A stretch of 64,000 nt of DNA from Acidobacteriota bacterium (GCA_003388555.1 QQVD01000050.1:204673-268672); one strand, 5' to 3'; shown: positions 8,287 through 17,477, numbered from the stretch's first letter. The notes: generated from the sequence alone by a model not told the origin. Numbers and translations are program-made.

Positions 8287-9030
8287 TCAGTCGGCGGGGG
8301 AGGTCGGGGAGTCAGCGCCGACTTTCCCGGGCGTCCGTCGCCTGAGCTGGCGCGCCAGGAACGGGCTCTGTGGCTCCGGAAGACCGGGCACGAGCCGCCA
8401 CGGCGAGGAACCCGGCACCAGCACCAGCACCGCGGTGGCCAGCAGCACCCGCAGGTCGAGCCAGAAGCCGCGGCGCTCCTGGTACCAGAGCTCGAGCTCG
8501 CCCTTGAACGGCAGGATCTCCTCGCGGTAGACCTCCCGAGCCTGGCGCCCCTGTGCGGCGCCGGCCGAGACGATCGCCTCCTCGTCGCGGAAGACGAGCG
8601 AGCCGACGCCGGTGACACCCGGCTTCATGGCGACGATACGACGCTGGATCTCGGGCGGGTAGTCGGCGAAGCTGCGCGGCACCAGCGGCCGCCAACCGAC
8701 CAGGCTCATGTCACCCCGGAGCACGTTGAGGATCTGCGGCAGCTCGTTGAGCTTGGCCATGCGCAGGAAGCGGCCGACCGGGAGTACCCGTGGGTCGCCG
8801 CGCAGGGTGATGTCGCGGTTGCCGGTGGTCTCCGAGTCGGCGCGCATGGTGACGAACTTGAAGATGTGGAAAGGCTCACCGCGATGGCCGACGCGCTGCT
8901 GCAGGAACCAGACCTTGCCCTCGCCGGTGAGGCGGAGGACCAGCATGATGAGCAGGAAAGGGATGGCCAGCAGCGCCAGCGCCAGACTCGCGACGAGTAC
9001 GTCGAGCAGCCGTTTCAGCGACCCGCTCAC
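8287..9030 (-). CDS. phosphoglycosyl transferase, PglC/WcaJ catalytic domain
   Basis: A 247-residue monotopic phosphoglycosyl transferase (PF02397). It has one N-terminal hydrophobic segment (KRLLDVLVASLALALLAIPFLLIMLVL, about 5-32), then the family blocks LQQRVGHRGEPFHIFKF, RMAKLNELPQ and RGDMSLVGWRPLVP. The full N-terminal CoA-binding-like domain of WbaP/WcaJ is missing, so it is a minimal PglC/EpsL-size enzyme. It should transfer a phospho-sugar from UDP-sugar to undecaprenyl phosphate, the first membrane step of glycan assembly. A second hydrophobic stretch (LRVLLATAVLVLVPG) lies near the C-terminus. The start is GTG, overlapping the dehydratase stop by four bases. UDP-diNAcBac made by the upstream genes would be a natural substrate. 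Confidence 0.9.
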   Translation of the reverse strand: MSGSLKRLLDVLVASLALALLAIPFLLIMLVLRLTGEGKVWFLQQRVGHRGEPFHIFKFVTMRADSETTGNRDITLRGDPRVLPVGRFLRMAKLNELPQILNVLRGDMSLVGWRPLVPRSFADYPPEIQRRIVAMKPGVTGVGSLVFRDEEAIVSAGAAQGRQAREVYREEILPFKGELELWYQERRGFWLDLRVLLATAVLVLVPGSSPWRLVPGLPEPQSPFLARQLRRRTPGKVGADSPTSPAD

Positions 9031-10280
9031 ATCTTCTGGTCCAGGTTCCTCTCCTCGACGCGGTGGGCGAAGGGGAGGGTGCGGTGCATGAGGTCGAGGA
9101 GCTGCGGCTGGGTCCAGGTGCGGGATTCCAGCAGCCTGTCGAGCTCGGTGAGGAAGGCGTCGAGGGTCTCGCGGTCGACCTTGGGGTGGTTGGTGACGAT
9201 GCCGATCTCGGCGAAGCGCTCGAGGTCGACGCTCTCCCCGTCGGCGAAGAACTCCTCTTGTTCCTTCTCGCCGGAGGTGTCTGAATCGAAGCGGTGGATG
9301 GGCCACCAGGGGGCGTCTTCGGGGCGCTCCGCGGCGAGGGCGCGGGCCTCGTTCTCGCTGGCGGCTTCGCGGGGCTCGAGGCCCTGGGCCTCGAGGAAGC
9401 GCAGCAGCAGGTCGCCGAAGTTGACCAGGTGGCGGGCGGGATCGAGGCGGGGGAAGAAGATCTCGCGGTCCTGGCCGAGCAGGGTGGAGAAGAGGCAGAG
9501 CAGCCCGGCCTCGCGCTCGACGACGAAGTAGCGGCGCACGTCGCGCGGCGCCACCAGGGGCTGGCCGCGCGCCTGGCGACGGCGCCACGAATCGGGCAGC
9601 GAGCCGTCGGAGAAGAGCACGTTGGCGAAGCGCGCGGTGGAGATCGGCACCCCCTGGCCGCGGTGCACCAGCAGCGACTCCATGACGCTCTTCGAGGCGC
9701 CCATCACGCTCACCGGGTTGGCGGCCTTGTCGGTGGAGACGCAGAAGTACTTGGTGGCGCCGCAGCGGCGGGCGAGCTCGAGCGTGCGCGAGGTGACCAG
9801 CAGGTTGACCCGCAGCATGCGCATCAGGGTCAGCGGGTCCTTCTCGCTGCGCACGTGCTTGAGGGCGGAGAAGTTGAGCACCACATCGTACGGCTTGGTG
9901 TGCGACTGCGCACTCTCGAGCGCTGCGAGCTCGGGGCCGAGGGCGTCGAAGCAGTAGGCCTGGAAGTCACCGCCCTGCGCGAGGTAGCCGAGTGAGGAGC
10001 GCAGGTCGCGGACCAGCTCGGCGAGGCCGTTCTCGCTCAGGTCGACGACGTGCAGGGCCGCCGGCTGGCGCTTGAACAGCTCGCGCACCACCGCGCGGCC
10101 GATCGAGCCGGCGCCGCCGACGACCAGGAAGCGCCGGTCGCGCACCCCTGCGTCGAGCTCGGCGGCGTGGCGCTGCAGGTCGTTCTCGAAGAGCAGCCTG
10201 TCGCGGCCGACGAGCGCCAGGTCGCGCCGATCGCGCAGATCGCGCGCGGTCTGCGAGGCGGCGTCGTCGACGGCGCTCAT
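9027..10280 (-). CDS. SDR nucleotide-sugar 4,6-dehydratase (Polysacc_synt_2)
   Basis: A 417-residue member of the CapD/WbpM/FlaA1 group. The NAD(P)-binding loop VVGGAGSIGRAVVREL starts near residue 50. The active site reads STDKAANPVSVMGASK, in which the usual SDR Tyr is replaced by Met (M-x3-K), a hallmark of soluble UDP-GlcNAc 4,6-dehydratases. No membrane helices precede the domain, so it is the short cytoplasmic type, not PglF with its transmembrane half. A C-terminal extension of about 90 residues has no known role. With the aminotransferase and acetyltransferase upstream it would supply UDP-4-keto-6-deoxy-HexNAc, the first intermediate of bacillosamine-type sugars. Its start and stop both overlap neighbours. 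Confidence 0.88.
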   Translation of the reverse strand: MSAVDDAASQTARDLRDRRDLALVGRDRLLFENDLQRHAAELDAGVRDRRFLVVGGAGSIGRAVVRELFKRQPAALHVVDLSENGLAELVRDLRSSLGYLAQGGDFQAYCFDALGPELAALESAQSHTKPYDVVLNFSALKHVRSEKDPLTLMRMLRVNLLVTSRTLELARRCGATKYFCVSTDKAANPVSVMGASKSVMESLLVHRGQGVPISTARFANVLFSDGSLPDSWRRRQARGQPLVAPRDVRRYFVVEREAGLLCLFSTLLGQDREIFFPRLDPARHLVNFGDLLLRFLEAQGLEPREAASENEARALAAERPEDAPWWPIHRFDSDTSGEKEQEEFFADGESVDLERFAEIGIVTNHPKVDRETLDAFLTELDRLLESRTWTQPQLLDLMHRTLPFAHRVEERNLDQKM

Positions 10281-10948
10281 CGTCCGTGCCCTCGCATCGA
10301 GCGGGCCGGCACTCCGGCGACGCGCTGGTCGTCGTCGACGTCGCGGATCACCACCGCTCCCGCCGCCACCAGGGCGCGGGCGCCGATGCTGACCCCCTGG
10401 ACCACCGAGCAACCGGTGCCGAGGTGCGCCCCCTCACCGATGTGCACGTTGCCGCTGAGGATCACCCCCGGCGCCAGGTGCACGAAGGCGCCGAGGCTGG
10501 CGTCGTGGTCGACCCTGGCGCCGGTGTTGACGATGCAGTGAGCACCGATCGTGGCACCGGGTTGCACGATGGCGCCGGCGAGGATCTGGCAGCCGGCACC
10601 GAGGTTGATCGGCGCGCAGACGAGAGCGGTGGGATCGATGACCGTCGCGAAGCGGAATCCACGCGCCTGCCAGTGGGCGACGATCTCGGCGCGTCGGGGC
10701 GAAGGGGCAATCGTGCCGACACCGAGCGCCAGCTCGACGCCCTGCGGATCCATCGCCTCGGCATCGGCGCCGGGGCGGATGGCGAGGTGGTCGATCCGCT
10801 GCCGCGCGCCGGGAGTCGGCAGGCCTGTCGCGAAGAGCACCTCGCGCCCGGCGCGACGCAGCGCTGAGAGCAGCACCCGGGCGTGGCCGCCGGCGCCGAG
10901 CAGGATCACCGGCCTCTCGTCGACGCCGCTCTCCGGCTGTTCGCTCAT
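10277..10948 (-). CDS. PglD-type sugar O/N-acetyltransferase
   Basis: A 223-residue protein of the PglD/NeuD family. The Rossmann-like N-domain (VILLGAGGHARVLLSALRRAG, about 14-34) binds the UDP-sugar. The left-handed beta-helix follows with hexapeptide repeats (PINLGAGCQILAGAIVQPGATIG) and the catalytic His in RVDHDASLG. It should transfer acetyl from acetyl-CoA to the C4 amine of UDP-4-amino-6-deoxy-HexNAc, giving UDP-diNAcBac or a related sugar. Both ends overlap neighbours: its ATG overlaps the aminotransferase stop and its TGA the dehydratase ATG. Order aminotransferase-acetyltransferase-dehydratase supports a dedicated pathway. A sialic or legionaminic acid role is less likely because no NeuB-type synthase is in view. 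Confidence 0.87.
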   Translation of the reverse strand: MSEQPESGVDERPVILLGAGGHARVLLSALRRAGREVLFATGLPTPGARQRIDHLAIRPGADAEAMDPQGVELALGVGTIAPSPRRAEIVAHWQARGFRFATVIDPTALVCAPINLGAGCQILAGAIVQPGATIGAHCIVNTGARVDHDASLGAFVHLAPGVILSGNVHIGEGAHLGTGCSVVQGVSIGARALVAAGAVVIRDVDDDQRVAGVPARSMRGHGR

Positions 10949-12207
10949 GGGCGGGAACCGTTGGCGTCGTCGGAGGGCGGGCGCTGCGGCGGCGCGCTCA
11001 CCTCGCCGACCAGCGAGGCGCTGCTCGGAGGATTGATCACGCGCGCGTGCAGCGACTCGGTGACGGGGAGCGGACCGCGCGGTGCGTCACGGTACGGTGC
11101 CAGCAGGTGCAGCGGCTTCCACACCGGGCGCGACTGCAGGCCGGCGTCGGCGAGCGCCGCGAGCAGCGCATCGCGCAGCGCCATGTCGGGAGCGTCGAGC
11201 ACCAGGGCGACCAGCCACTCGTTGCGCCGCGTGCCGGCGGGCTCGGGGAAGACCGAGATCCCGTCGAGGCCTTCCAGGGCCGCCACGTAGCGGTTCGCCA
11301 GCGTGCGTTTGAGCTCGAGCAGCTGGTCGAGCACCTCGAGCTGGGCGCAGCCGAGGGCTGCGTTGGGGTTGGGCAGGCGGTAGTTGTAGCCCACCGCGTC
11401 GTGCTCGTACTCCCACGGGTGGGGGCGCTTGGCGGTGGTGCTGAGGTGCCGTGCGCGCCGCGCCAGCTCGGGGTCGTGGGTGATCAGGGCGCCGCCACCG
11501 CCGGTGCTGACGATCTTGTTGCCGTTGAAGCTGAGGATGCCGACCCGCCCGAAGAGGCCCGGGTGGCGACCGTCGCGCCACGAGCCGAGCGCCTCGGCCG
11601 AATCTTCGACGACCTCGAGACGCCAGCGCGCGGCGATCTCGACCAGCCTCTCGATCTGGCACGGATTGCCGAACACGTGCACCGGCACCAGCGCCTTGAG
11701 GCGTCGGCCGGTGACGCGGTTGCGGCAGCCGTCCCGCTGCAGCTCGGCGACTTCCTCGAGCCGGCGCTCCAGCGCCTCCGGGTCGAGCCCCAGCGTGCCC
11801 TCCTCGACGTCTACGAAGTGGGGCAGGGCGCCGGCGTGGCGGATGGCGTTGGCGGTGGCGACGAAGGAGATCGCCGGGCACAGCACCTCGTCGCCCGGCT
11901 CGACGCCGCCGACCTCGAGCGCCAGGTGCAGGGCGCAGGTGCCGTTGACGACGGCGACCGCGTCGGCGGCACCGGTGATCTCGGCGAGCTGCCGTTCGAA
12001 GCGCTCGACGAACGCGCCGGCGGTGGAGATCCAGTTGCTGTCGAGACACTCGCGGGTGTACTCCCAGGCGCGGGTGCCGCGCAGGCTGGGCTCGTGCAGC
12101 AGGGCTGGCCGCCGGTCCTCGGGCACCACCCCCTGCAGGCGCGAGATCACCTCGGCGACGAGGGCCGTTCCGGCCTCGGAGAGTGGCGGCGGTGCAACGG
12201 GGCTCAT
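10945..12207 (-). CDS. PLP-dependent sugar aminotransferase (LegC/PglE, DegT family)
   Basis: A 420-residue DegT/DnrJ/EryC1/StrS enzyme of the LegC subgroup. Visible features: WISTAGAFVERFERQLAEITGA near residue 58, VVNGTCALHLAL, DEVLCPAISFVATANAIRHAG, VEDSAEALGS, and the PLP lysine in SFNGNKIVSTGGGG. It should aminate the 4-keto group of UDP-4-keto-6-deoxy-GlcNAc using glutamate, upstream of the PglD-like acetylation. It is the second gene of the minus-strand series, 61 bp after the WecA-type gene; its stop overlaps the acetyltransferase start. The alternative product series (legionaminic acid) would need NeuB and a hydrolysing epimerase, which are not nearby. Pathway is inferred from neighbours; the enzyme class is clear. 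Confidence 0.9.
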   Translation of the reverse strand: MSPVAPPPLSEAGTALVAEVISRLQGVVPEDRRPALLHEPSLRGTRAWEYTRECLDSNWISTAGAFVERFERQLAEITGAADAVAVVNGTCALHLALEVGGVEPGDEVLCPAISFVATANAIRHAGALPHFVDVEEGTLGLDPEALERRLEEVAELQRDGCRNRVTGRRLKALVPVHVFGNPCQIERLVEIAARWRLEVVEDSAEALGSWRDGRHPGLFGRVGILSFNGNKIVSTGGGGALITHDPELARRARHLSTTAKRPHPWEYEHDAVGYNYRLPNPNAALGCAQLEVLDQLLELKRTLANRYVAALEGLDGISVFPEPAGTRRNEWLVALVLDAPDMALRDALLAALADAGLQSRPVWKPLHLLAPYRDAPRGPLPVTESLHARVINPPSSASLVGEVSAPPQRPPSDDANGSRP

Positions 12208-12268
12208 GGCGGTCGGGGCTGGCGATGTCGAGAGCGGTCGCGGGCCGGGCCGGCGGCAGCTCGGTCCC

Positions 12269-13930
12269 TCAGGGCGCCGCCGGCGACCTGCCCATGCGGA
12301 CGTCCGCGGCTGGGGCTTCGAACGTGAGGGTCTGGCGCACGACGCCCGGCAGCTCGTGGTCGGCGCACTCGCTCTGTACCTGGATCCGTTGCACGCCGCG
12401 CTCGAGCGCGTCGCAGAGCCGCTCGAGCAGGATGTAGTGCTCGCCGGGATCGTGTTCCCGGGCGCCGAACAGGTCGTCTCCGGGGTCCACGCTCGGCTCC
12501 AGCACCGCGATGAGCTGGCCGATCGTCTCGCCAGACACGCGGATCTCGCGCGTCCAGCGCACCAGGCGATCTCCCGGTTGGCGGCTCGGGCTCACCGGCG
12601 CGGTGAGGGGGATGCGCCGCACCGCGGCGAGGCCGTCGGCCAGCTCGAGCTCGAGATGGCGGATCGGCAGCTCTGCCACGGCGCGGCCCAGCTGGTGCTG
12701 GATGGCGCGCAGGCTGCCCGGGGCCGGGATCTCGGTCGACAGGCCCTTGAGCGAGCGGTGGAACTCGCGGTTGCGCCGCCGGGTCTGCGGCATGTGGGGC
12801 CCGAGCACCTCGCGGGCGTAGCGCGAGCGGTGCACGACGAGGAAGACGACGACTCCCGACAGCACCAACGCCAGGGTCGTCGACAGCCGGCCGTCGACGT
12901 TGGCGAGTAGCGCCAGCGCGGTGAACGCCGAGGCCAGCAGGTAGAGGGTGAGCACCGCGTCGCGGTGCGACAGGCCGAGGTGCATCAGCCGGTGGTGCAG
13001 GTGGCCACGGTCGGCGCTCATCAGCGGCAGCCCGCGCGCCCGCCGTCGCAGCACCACCAGCAGCGTGTCGAGGATCGGCACCCCGAGCGCCAGCAGAGGC
13101 ACCAGCACCGCCACCGCGGCCTGGTTCTTCTGGTTGCTGGCGATCGCCGCCGCGGCCAGCACCAGGCCGAGGAGGTGCGAGCCGCTGTCGCCCATGAAGA
13201 TCGAGGCGGGGTGGAAGTTGAACACCAGGAAGCCGAGCAGGGCGCCGACCAGGGTGACCATGGTGAGGATCAGCATCGCCTTGCCGGCGAGCACCGCGAC
13301 CACCAGCAGCGGCAGGATGGCGAACAGGGCGATGCCGGCGGCGAGCCCGTCGAGCCCGTCGATGAGGTTGAGCGCGTTGATCACGCCGACGAACCAGAGC
13401 ACGGTGATGGGCAGCGCCAGCCAGCCGAGCGGGATCGGGTCGCTGTCGAGCAGGCGGATGGCGTGCACCTGGTAGCCGCACACCCACATCACGCCGGCGA
13501 TGGCGATCTGGCCGCCCAGCTTGCTGAACGCCGTCGAGCCGCGCAGGTCGTCCCAGAAGCCGAGGCCCAGCGCCATCAGGCCGCCGAGGAAGAGGCCGAA
13601 GGTCTGCATTGCAGACTGGCGCAGCAGCGGCGCGAAGCTGTTCTGGGTCAGCAGCAGGCCGATCAGGGGCACGTAGAACGCGACGGCGATCGCCAGTCCG
13701 CCGACCCGCGGCGTCGGCCTGCCGTGCACCTTGCGCGAGGAGTGGGCGTTGTCGAGCCAGCCGCGTCGGATCGCCGTCGCCCTCACCCAGGGCGTTGCCA
13801 GCAGGGCGCAGAGGAAGGCCGTGCCGAGGGCGACCGTGTAGCTGATCGAGATGCTCAAGGCTCGAGCCCCTCGACGAGCGGAGTCAGGACGGACGAGAGC
13901 AAACGGGATCCCCGCGAAGTGGTTTGCCAT
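12269..13930 (-). CDS. polyprenyl-phosphate HexNAc-1-phosphate transferase, WecA/MraY family
   Basis: Polytopic GT4-type phosphotransferase, about 553 residues. Family motifs: SSRKVHGRPTPRVGG (cytoplasmic loop), GFWDDLRG (Asp pair), NALNLIDGLDGLAAG, FMGDSGSHLLG and the DRGHLHHRL loop characteristic of WecA-like rather than MraY enzymes. About ten to eleven helices occupy residues 30-360. A soluble C-terminal extension of roughly 190 residues (rich in Arg and acidic patches) is longer than in WecA and of unknown role. The ATG at 13930 leaves about 30 residues before the first helix; a TTG at 13857 preceded by GAGGGG would begin just before the helix and may be the true start. It heads the minus-strand glycan series. 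Two membrane initiators (this and the PglC-like protein) in one series is unusual. Confidence 0.88.
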   Translation of the reverse strand: MANHFAGIPFALVRPDSARRGARALSISISYTVALGTAFLCALLATPWVRATAIRRGWLDNAHSSRKVHGRPTPRVGGLAIAVAFYVPLIGLLLTQNSFAPLLRQSAMQTFGLFLGGLMALGLGFWDDLRGSTAFSKLGGQIAIAGVMWVCGYQVHAIRLLDSDPIPLGWLALPITVLWFVGVINALNLIDGLDGLAAGIALFAILPLLVVAVLAGKAMLILTMVTLVGALLGFLVFNFHPASIFMGDSGSHLLGLVLAAAAIASNQKNQAAVAVLVPLLALGVPILDTLLVVLRRRARGLPLMSADRGHLHHRLMHLGLSHRDAVLTLYLLASAFTALALLANVDGRLSTTLALVLSGVVVFLVVHRSRYAREVLGPHMPQTRRRNREFHRSLKGLSTEIPAPGSLRAIQHQLGRAVAELPIRHLELELADGLAAVRRIPLTAPVSPSRQPGDRLVRWTREIRVSGETIGQLIAVLEPSVDPGDDLFGAREHDPGEHYILLERLCDALERGVQRIQVQSECADHELPGVVRQTLTFEAPAADVRMGRSPAAP

Positions 13931-14439
13931 GAGGCTCCCAGCCGCGGGTCGGGTGGAAGCGCCAGTGGACGCCAGGGACGTCGTTCGAGGAGATGGCGTC
14001 ACTGTAGCACGGCCGGCGTCGCCGGAAGTGACGACCTGTCAGTGGTTTCGGCACAGCTCCGAGCCTCTCCGGAGAGCACGGGTCGATCGCTGTCCGGGCA
14101 CGCCGCGAGCCTCGGCAACGCAAGGACACCTCCTCGGTGCCGCCGACCGGCGGCCCGATCGACGAACCGATGCTCGCCGCTCTGCTCGTGGGGATTCCGT
14201 GAAGGTGCTGGCCGGGTGGTGGGGCAGGAGGCCGTCTCGGGCGGCCCTTCACACCCGCTCGGGCCTGTTCCGGGCTCAGACCGGGATCAGCCGGCACCCG
14301 GCTCCGAGCTCTCCCGCGTCGGGCGCACAGGAGACGTGGGACCGGGAGCGGGAATCCGTCGCCAGGGGCGTGGCGAAGTGCCGAGTGGTACCCCCGCCAG
14401 CCGAGACCGCCACTTCCCTGCCCGAGGAGCTCGCCCGCG
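13931..14439. other. 509-bp divergent intergenic region
   Basis: Spacer between the divergent WecA-type and ADOP permease genes. It should hold both promoters. An ACTGTA at 14001-14006 reads TACAGT on the minus strand and could be a -10 element, but I see no convincing -35. No open frame in it looks coding. Confidence 0.4.
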
Positions 14440-16905
14440 ATGAGATCTCGCCTCCCGACCGTACGACTCTTCGGCCAGCTCGCCGGCGATCTCGCCCATG
14501 GTGTCCGCCGCCTGCGCCGCGCGCCGGCTTCCGCGGTGGGGGCGGTGGTGATGTTGGCGATCGGCCTGGCCGCCGTGGCGGCCATCTCGACGCTGATCCA
14601 GCACGCGCTGCTGCGTCCGGTGCCGCTCGACGGCTTCGACCGGGTGGTGCAGATCGGCACCGTGCCGTGGGCCGCGGGCGGAGCGGAGTCTTCCGGCGAA
14701 CGTTCGCCGATCGTGGCGCCGATCGAGCTCGCCGCCTGGCGTGACGCACCCGGGCTGCTCGAGGTCGTCGCGCCGGTGCTGCCGGACGGCGCCGTCACCC
14801 TGGTCGACGGTCTGCCCGAGCGGGTCGCGACGGTGCAGGCGGGAAGCGGCTTCTTCGACCTCTTCGACCTCCAGCCGCTGCGCGGTCGTCGCTTCGAGGC
14901 CGACGACCCGGCCGATCGCGAAAGCGTGCTGCTAGCCCACTCGTTCTGGCAGCGCGCCTTCGCTGGCGCGGCGGAGATCGTCGGGCGCACGATCCTGGTC
15001 GACGGCAGGCAGCGCCAGGTGGTCGGTGTGCTCGGTCCGGAGCTCGAAGCGGTGTTCGAGGATCTCGATCTGCTCGAGCCGCTGCCGCTGAGCCCCGAAC
15101 AGCTGACCGCCCGGGCCGGCTACCTGCTGGTGCTCGGTCGCAGGGCGCCCGGTGTCTCGCTCGACGAAGCCGAGGCGGCCCTCGCCCCGGCCCAGGAGCG
15201 GCTCAACCAGGAGCTCCCGGTCGACGAGCGCTCGCAGGTGGCGATGGTGACTCTGCGTTCGGCTCTGGTCGGCGATCTCGGCGCGCGGCTGTGGCTGCTG
15301 CTGGCGACGGCCGGTGCAGTGCTGCTGATCGCCTGCTCCAACGTCGCGCATCTGCTGTTGGCGCGCAGTCTGGCGCGCACCGAGGAGCTGCGGGTGCGCA
15401 TGACGCTCGGCGCGTCGCGGCGGCGCATCGTCGCCCAGCTCCTCGGCGAGAGCCTGGCCATCGGGCTCCTTGCGGCGACGCTGGCGGTGGTGCTGACGAC
15501 GGTCGGCATGCAGCTCGCGCGGGGCCTGCTCGCCGACATGGGCGGCGCCCTCGAGGGGGCGCGCGTCGAGCCCTCGGTGGTGCTGTCGTGTGCCGTCGCG
15601 GGTGCGCTTTCCGTGCTCGCCGCGGGTCTGTGGCCGGCGCGCGCCGCGGCGCGCAGCAGCGTGCCCAGCGTCGTGCGCGGCCCTCTCTTCGACGGCGGCT
15701 GGTTCCGGCGCGGCCTGGTGACGTTGCAGGTCGGCGTCACCGTGGCGCTGCTCGGCTCTGCCGGGCTGATGATCCGCTCCTCGATCCTCGAGAGCGGCGT
15801 CGAGCGCGGTTTCGAGACCGGCGGCCGCCTGTCGGCGCTGCTCTCGCTGCCGCAGGCGCGCTACGGCAGCGCCGAGGCGGTGAACGAGGCCTTCGAGGCT
15901 CTGCTGCGCGACCTGCGGGCACTGCCCGGGGTCGAGGCGGTGGGCCTGTCGAACCGCATCCCGCTCGCCGGCTCGAGCCTGGGCCTCGAGTACAGCCCGG
16001 CCGACGATCCGCAACGCACGGTCGCGGCGGCGCTGCAGATCGCCAGTCCCGGCTTCGACGTCGCGGCGGGGATGCGGCTGCTGCGGGGACGCTGGATCGC
16101 CGCCGAGGACCGCTCCGGGTCGACCGCGGTCGCGGTGGTCAACCGTTCCTTCGCCGAGAGCCTGTGGGGCACCGTCGACGTGGTGGGGCGTTCGCTGCTG
16201 CCCCGCAATCAGGCCTACGCTCCGGCCGAGGACGGTGATGTGGCGGTGCTCGAGATCGTCGGCGTGGTCGAGGACGCGCGCCTCGGCGGGCTGCGCCAGG
16301 CGGCGAGCCCGGCGGCGATCGTGCCGCTGGCGCAGGTGCCGCCAGGCCCACTGTCGTGGATCGGCAACACGATGAGCTTCGTCATCGCGGGAGGCCTGGA
16401 CGCCGAGACGATGGCGCGCCAGGTGCGCGCCGAGGTGGCACGCTTCGACCCCGGGCTGGCTCTCTTCGGCATCGAGACGCTCGATCGCAGGTTGCGGCTG
16501 TCGCGCCGGGTCGGCGAGCTCAACGTGACGCTCTTCTCGCTGCTCGGCGGCATCGCGCTGCTGCTCGCGGCCGGTGGCATCTACGGGCTGACGGCGTCGC
16601 TGGTGGCGCAGCGTCGTGCCGAGCTCGGTCTGCGTCTCGCCCTCGGCGCCACCCTGCGCCGCCTCGTGCTGCGCGTGGTGCGCTGGGTCGCGGTGCCGAT
16701 CGCCGGCGGAGCCCTGCTCGGCATCGCCCTGCTCCTGGTCGCCGGCCGCTCGCTGCGCTCGCAGCTCTTCGGGGTCGACGTCTACGACCTGCCGAGCGCC
16801 CTGGGAGCGCTGCTGGTGCTCGGCGTGGTCGCCTCGGTGGCCGCCTTCGGCCCGGCGCGTAGGGCCGCGGCGGTCGATCCGGTGGAGACGCTGCGCGCCG
16901 ACTGA
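14440..16905 (+). CDS. MacB-like permease without ATPase (ADOP family)
   Basis: An 821-residue protein with two MacB-core/FtsX modules, the arrangement called acidobacterial duplicated orphan permease. Order: first helix (VGAVVMLAIGLAAVAAI, about 28-44), periplasmic core to about 270, three helices of FtsX domain 1 (LWLLLATAGAVLLIACSNVAHLLLAR, then two more to about 405), a second helix at about 427-445, second periplasmic core, and FtsX domain 2 ending in ARRAAAVDPVETLRAD. The SNVAHLLLARSLAR and RRAELGLRLALGA stretches are typical. No ABC ATPase gene is adjacent. Family members are thought to belong to efflux or lipoprotein-type systems, but the substrate is unknown. The ATG is preceded by GAGGAG (14426-14431). 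A paralogue lies at 27637-30339. Confidence 0.92.
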   Translation: MRSRLPTVRLFGQLAGDLAHGVRRLRRAPASAVGAVVMLAIGLAAVAAISTLIQHALLRPVPLDGFDRVVQIGTVPWAAGGAESSGERSPIVAPIELAAWRDAPGLLEVVAPVLPDGAVTLVDGLPERVATVQAGSGFFDLFDLQPLRGRRFEADDPADRESVLLAHSFWQRAFAGAAEIVGRTILVDGRQRQVVGVLGPELEAVFEDLDLLEPLPLSPEQLTARAGYLLVLGRRAPGVSLDEAEAALAPAQERLNQELPVDERSQVAMVTLRSALVGDLGARLWLLLATAGAVLLIACSNVAHLLLARSLARTEELRVRMTLGASRRRIVAQLLGESLAIGLLAATLAVVLTTVGMQLARGLLADMGGALEGARVEPSVVLSCAVAGALSVLAAGLWPARAAARSSVPSVVRGPLFDGGWFRRGLVTLQVGVTVALLGSAGLMIRSSILESGVERGFETGGRLSALLSLPQARYGSAEAVNEAFEALLRDLRALPGVEAVGLSNRIPLAGSSLGLEYSPADDPQRTVAAALQIASPGFDVAAGMRLLRGRWIAAEDRSGSTAVAVVNRSFAESLWGTVDVVGRSLLPRNQAYAPAEDGDVAVLEIVGVVEDARLGGLRQAASPAAIVPLAQVPPGPLSWIGNTMSFVIAGGLDAETMARQVRAEVARFDPGLALFGIETLDRRLRLSRRVGELNVTLFSLLGGIALLLAAGGIYGLTASLVAQRRAELGLRLALGATLRRLVLRVVRWVAVPIAGGALLGIALLLVAGRSLRSQLFGVDVYDLPSALGALLVLGVVASVAAFGPARRAAAVDPVETLRAD

Positions 16906-16959
16906 CCAGGCCGGCGGCGGTCGAGGCGAGACCGGTTCGAATCGAGTCGGAGCGAGCCG

Positions 16960-17325
16960 GATGTCTGGAGCTCCCCCTCCCAGCCTCCCCCTGAAGGGGG
17001 AGGGGTCGGAGGGCGTAGCGCCTGGGAGGTCGCGGCGACTACCCATCGTCGCGGCATCCCCGCGCTCGACGGAGGATCCACGCATGGCGAGTCGTGGCTA
17101 CGGTTCGAGTGGTGGGGAGCCGGTCCGGGCAGACACCGGAACATGGTCGCTACACGAGACACCCCCTCCCAACCTCCCCCTGAAGGGGGAGGGGGCGGAA
17201 GGGCGTGGCTACGGCACGAGAGGCGAGGAGCCGGTCCGGGTAGACACCGGAACATGGTCACGACACGTGAAACCCCTTTCCAACCTCCTCTGCAGGGGTG
17301 CGGGGTCGGAGTGGGTGGCGGAGTC
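16960..17325. repeat. degenerate tandem array of palindrome-bearing repeats
   Basis: About three diverged units of roughly 110 bp. The clearest direct copies are 17118-17148 and 17229-17259 (31 nt, one mismatch, period 111). Each unit carries a hairpin: CCTCCCCCTGAAGGGGGAGG exactly at 16984-17003 and 17173-17192, and a decayed copy at 17284-17303. The flanking text (GGGGTCGGAGGGCG or GGGCGGAAGGGCG) is also shared. The same core recurs at 54.4-54.8 kb. It lies after the ADOP gene and before the VPS10 gene, so it could act as a terminator or be a REP-like mobile repeat. Confidence 0.85.
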
Positions 17326-17477
17326 ACGGCCCGACACGGGCGAAACGGTAGGCTGTGCCGCCACGTCCGAGGCGGCGCGGCGGTCCGCCGTCGGCGGTTC
17401 GCTCGCTGGGTCTTCGCCCGTGGCCCGATCCGCCGTGATCGCCTGTCTTCTTCTCCAAGGTCCCTGAGGAGCTCCGC

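Noticed and set aside
16930-16960. GGTTCGAATC resembling a tRNA T-loop
   Set aside because: No acceptor stem, anticodon arm or CCA context can be folded around it.
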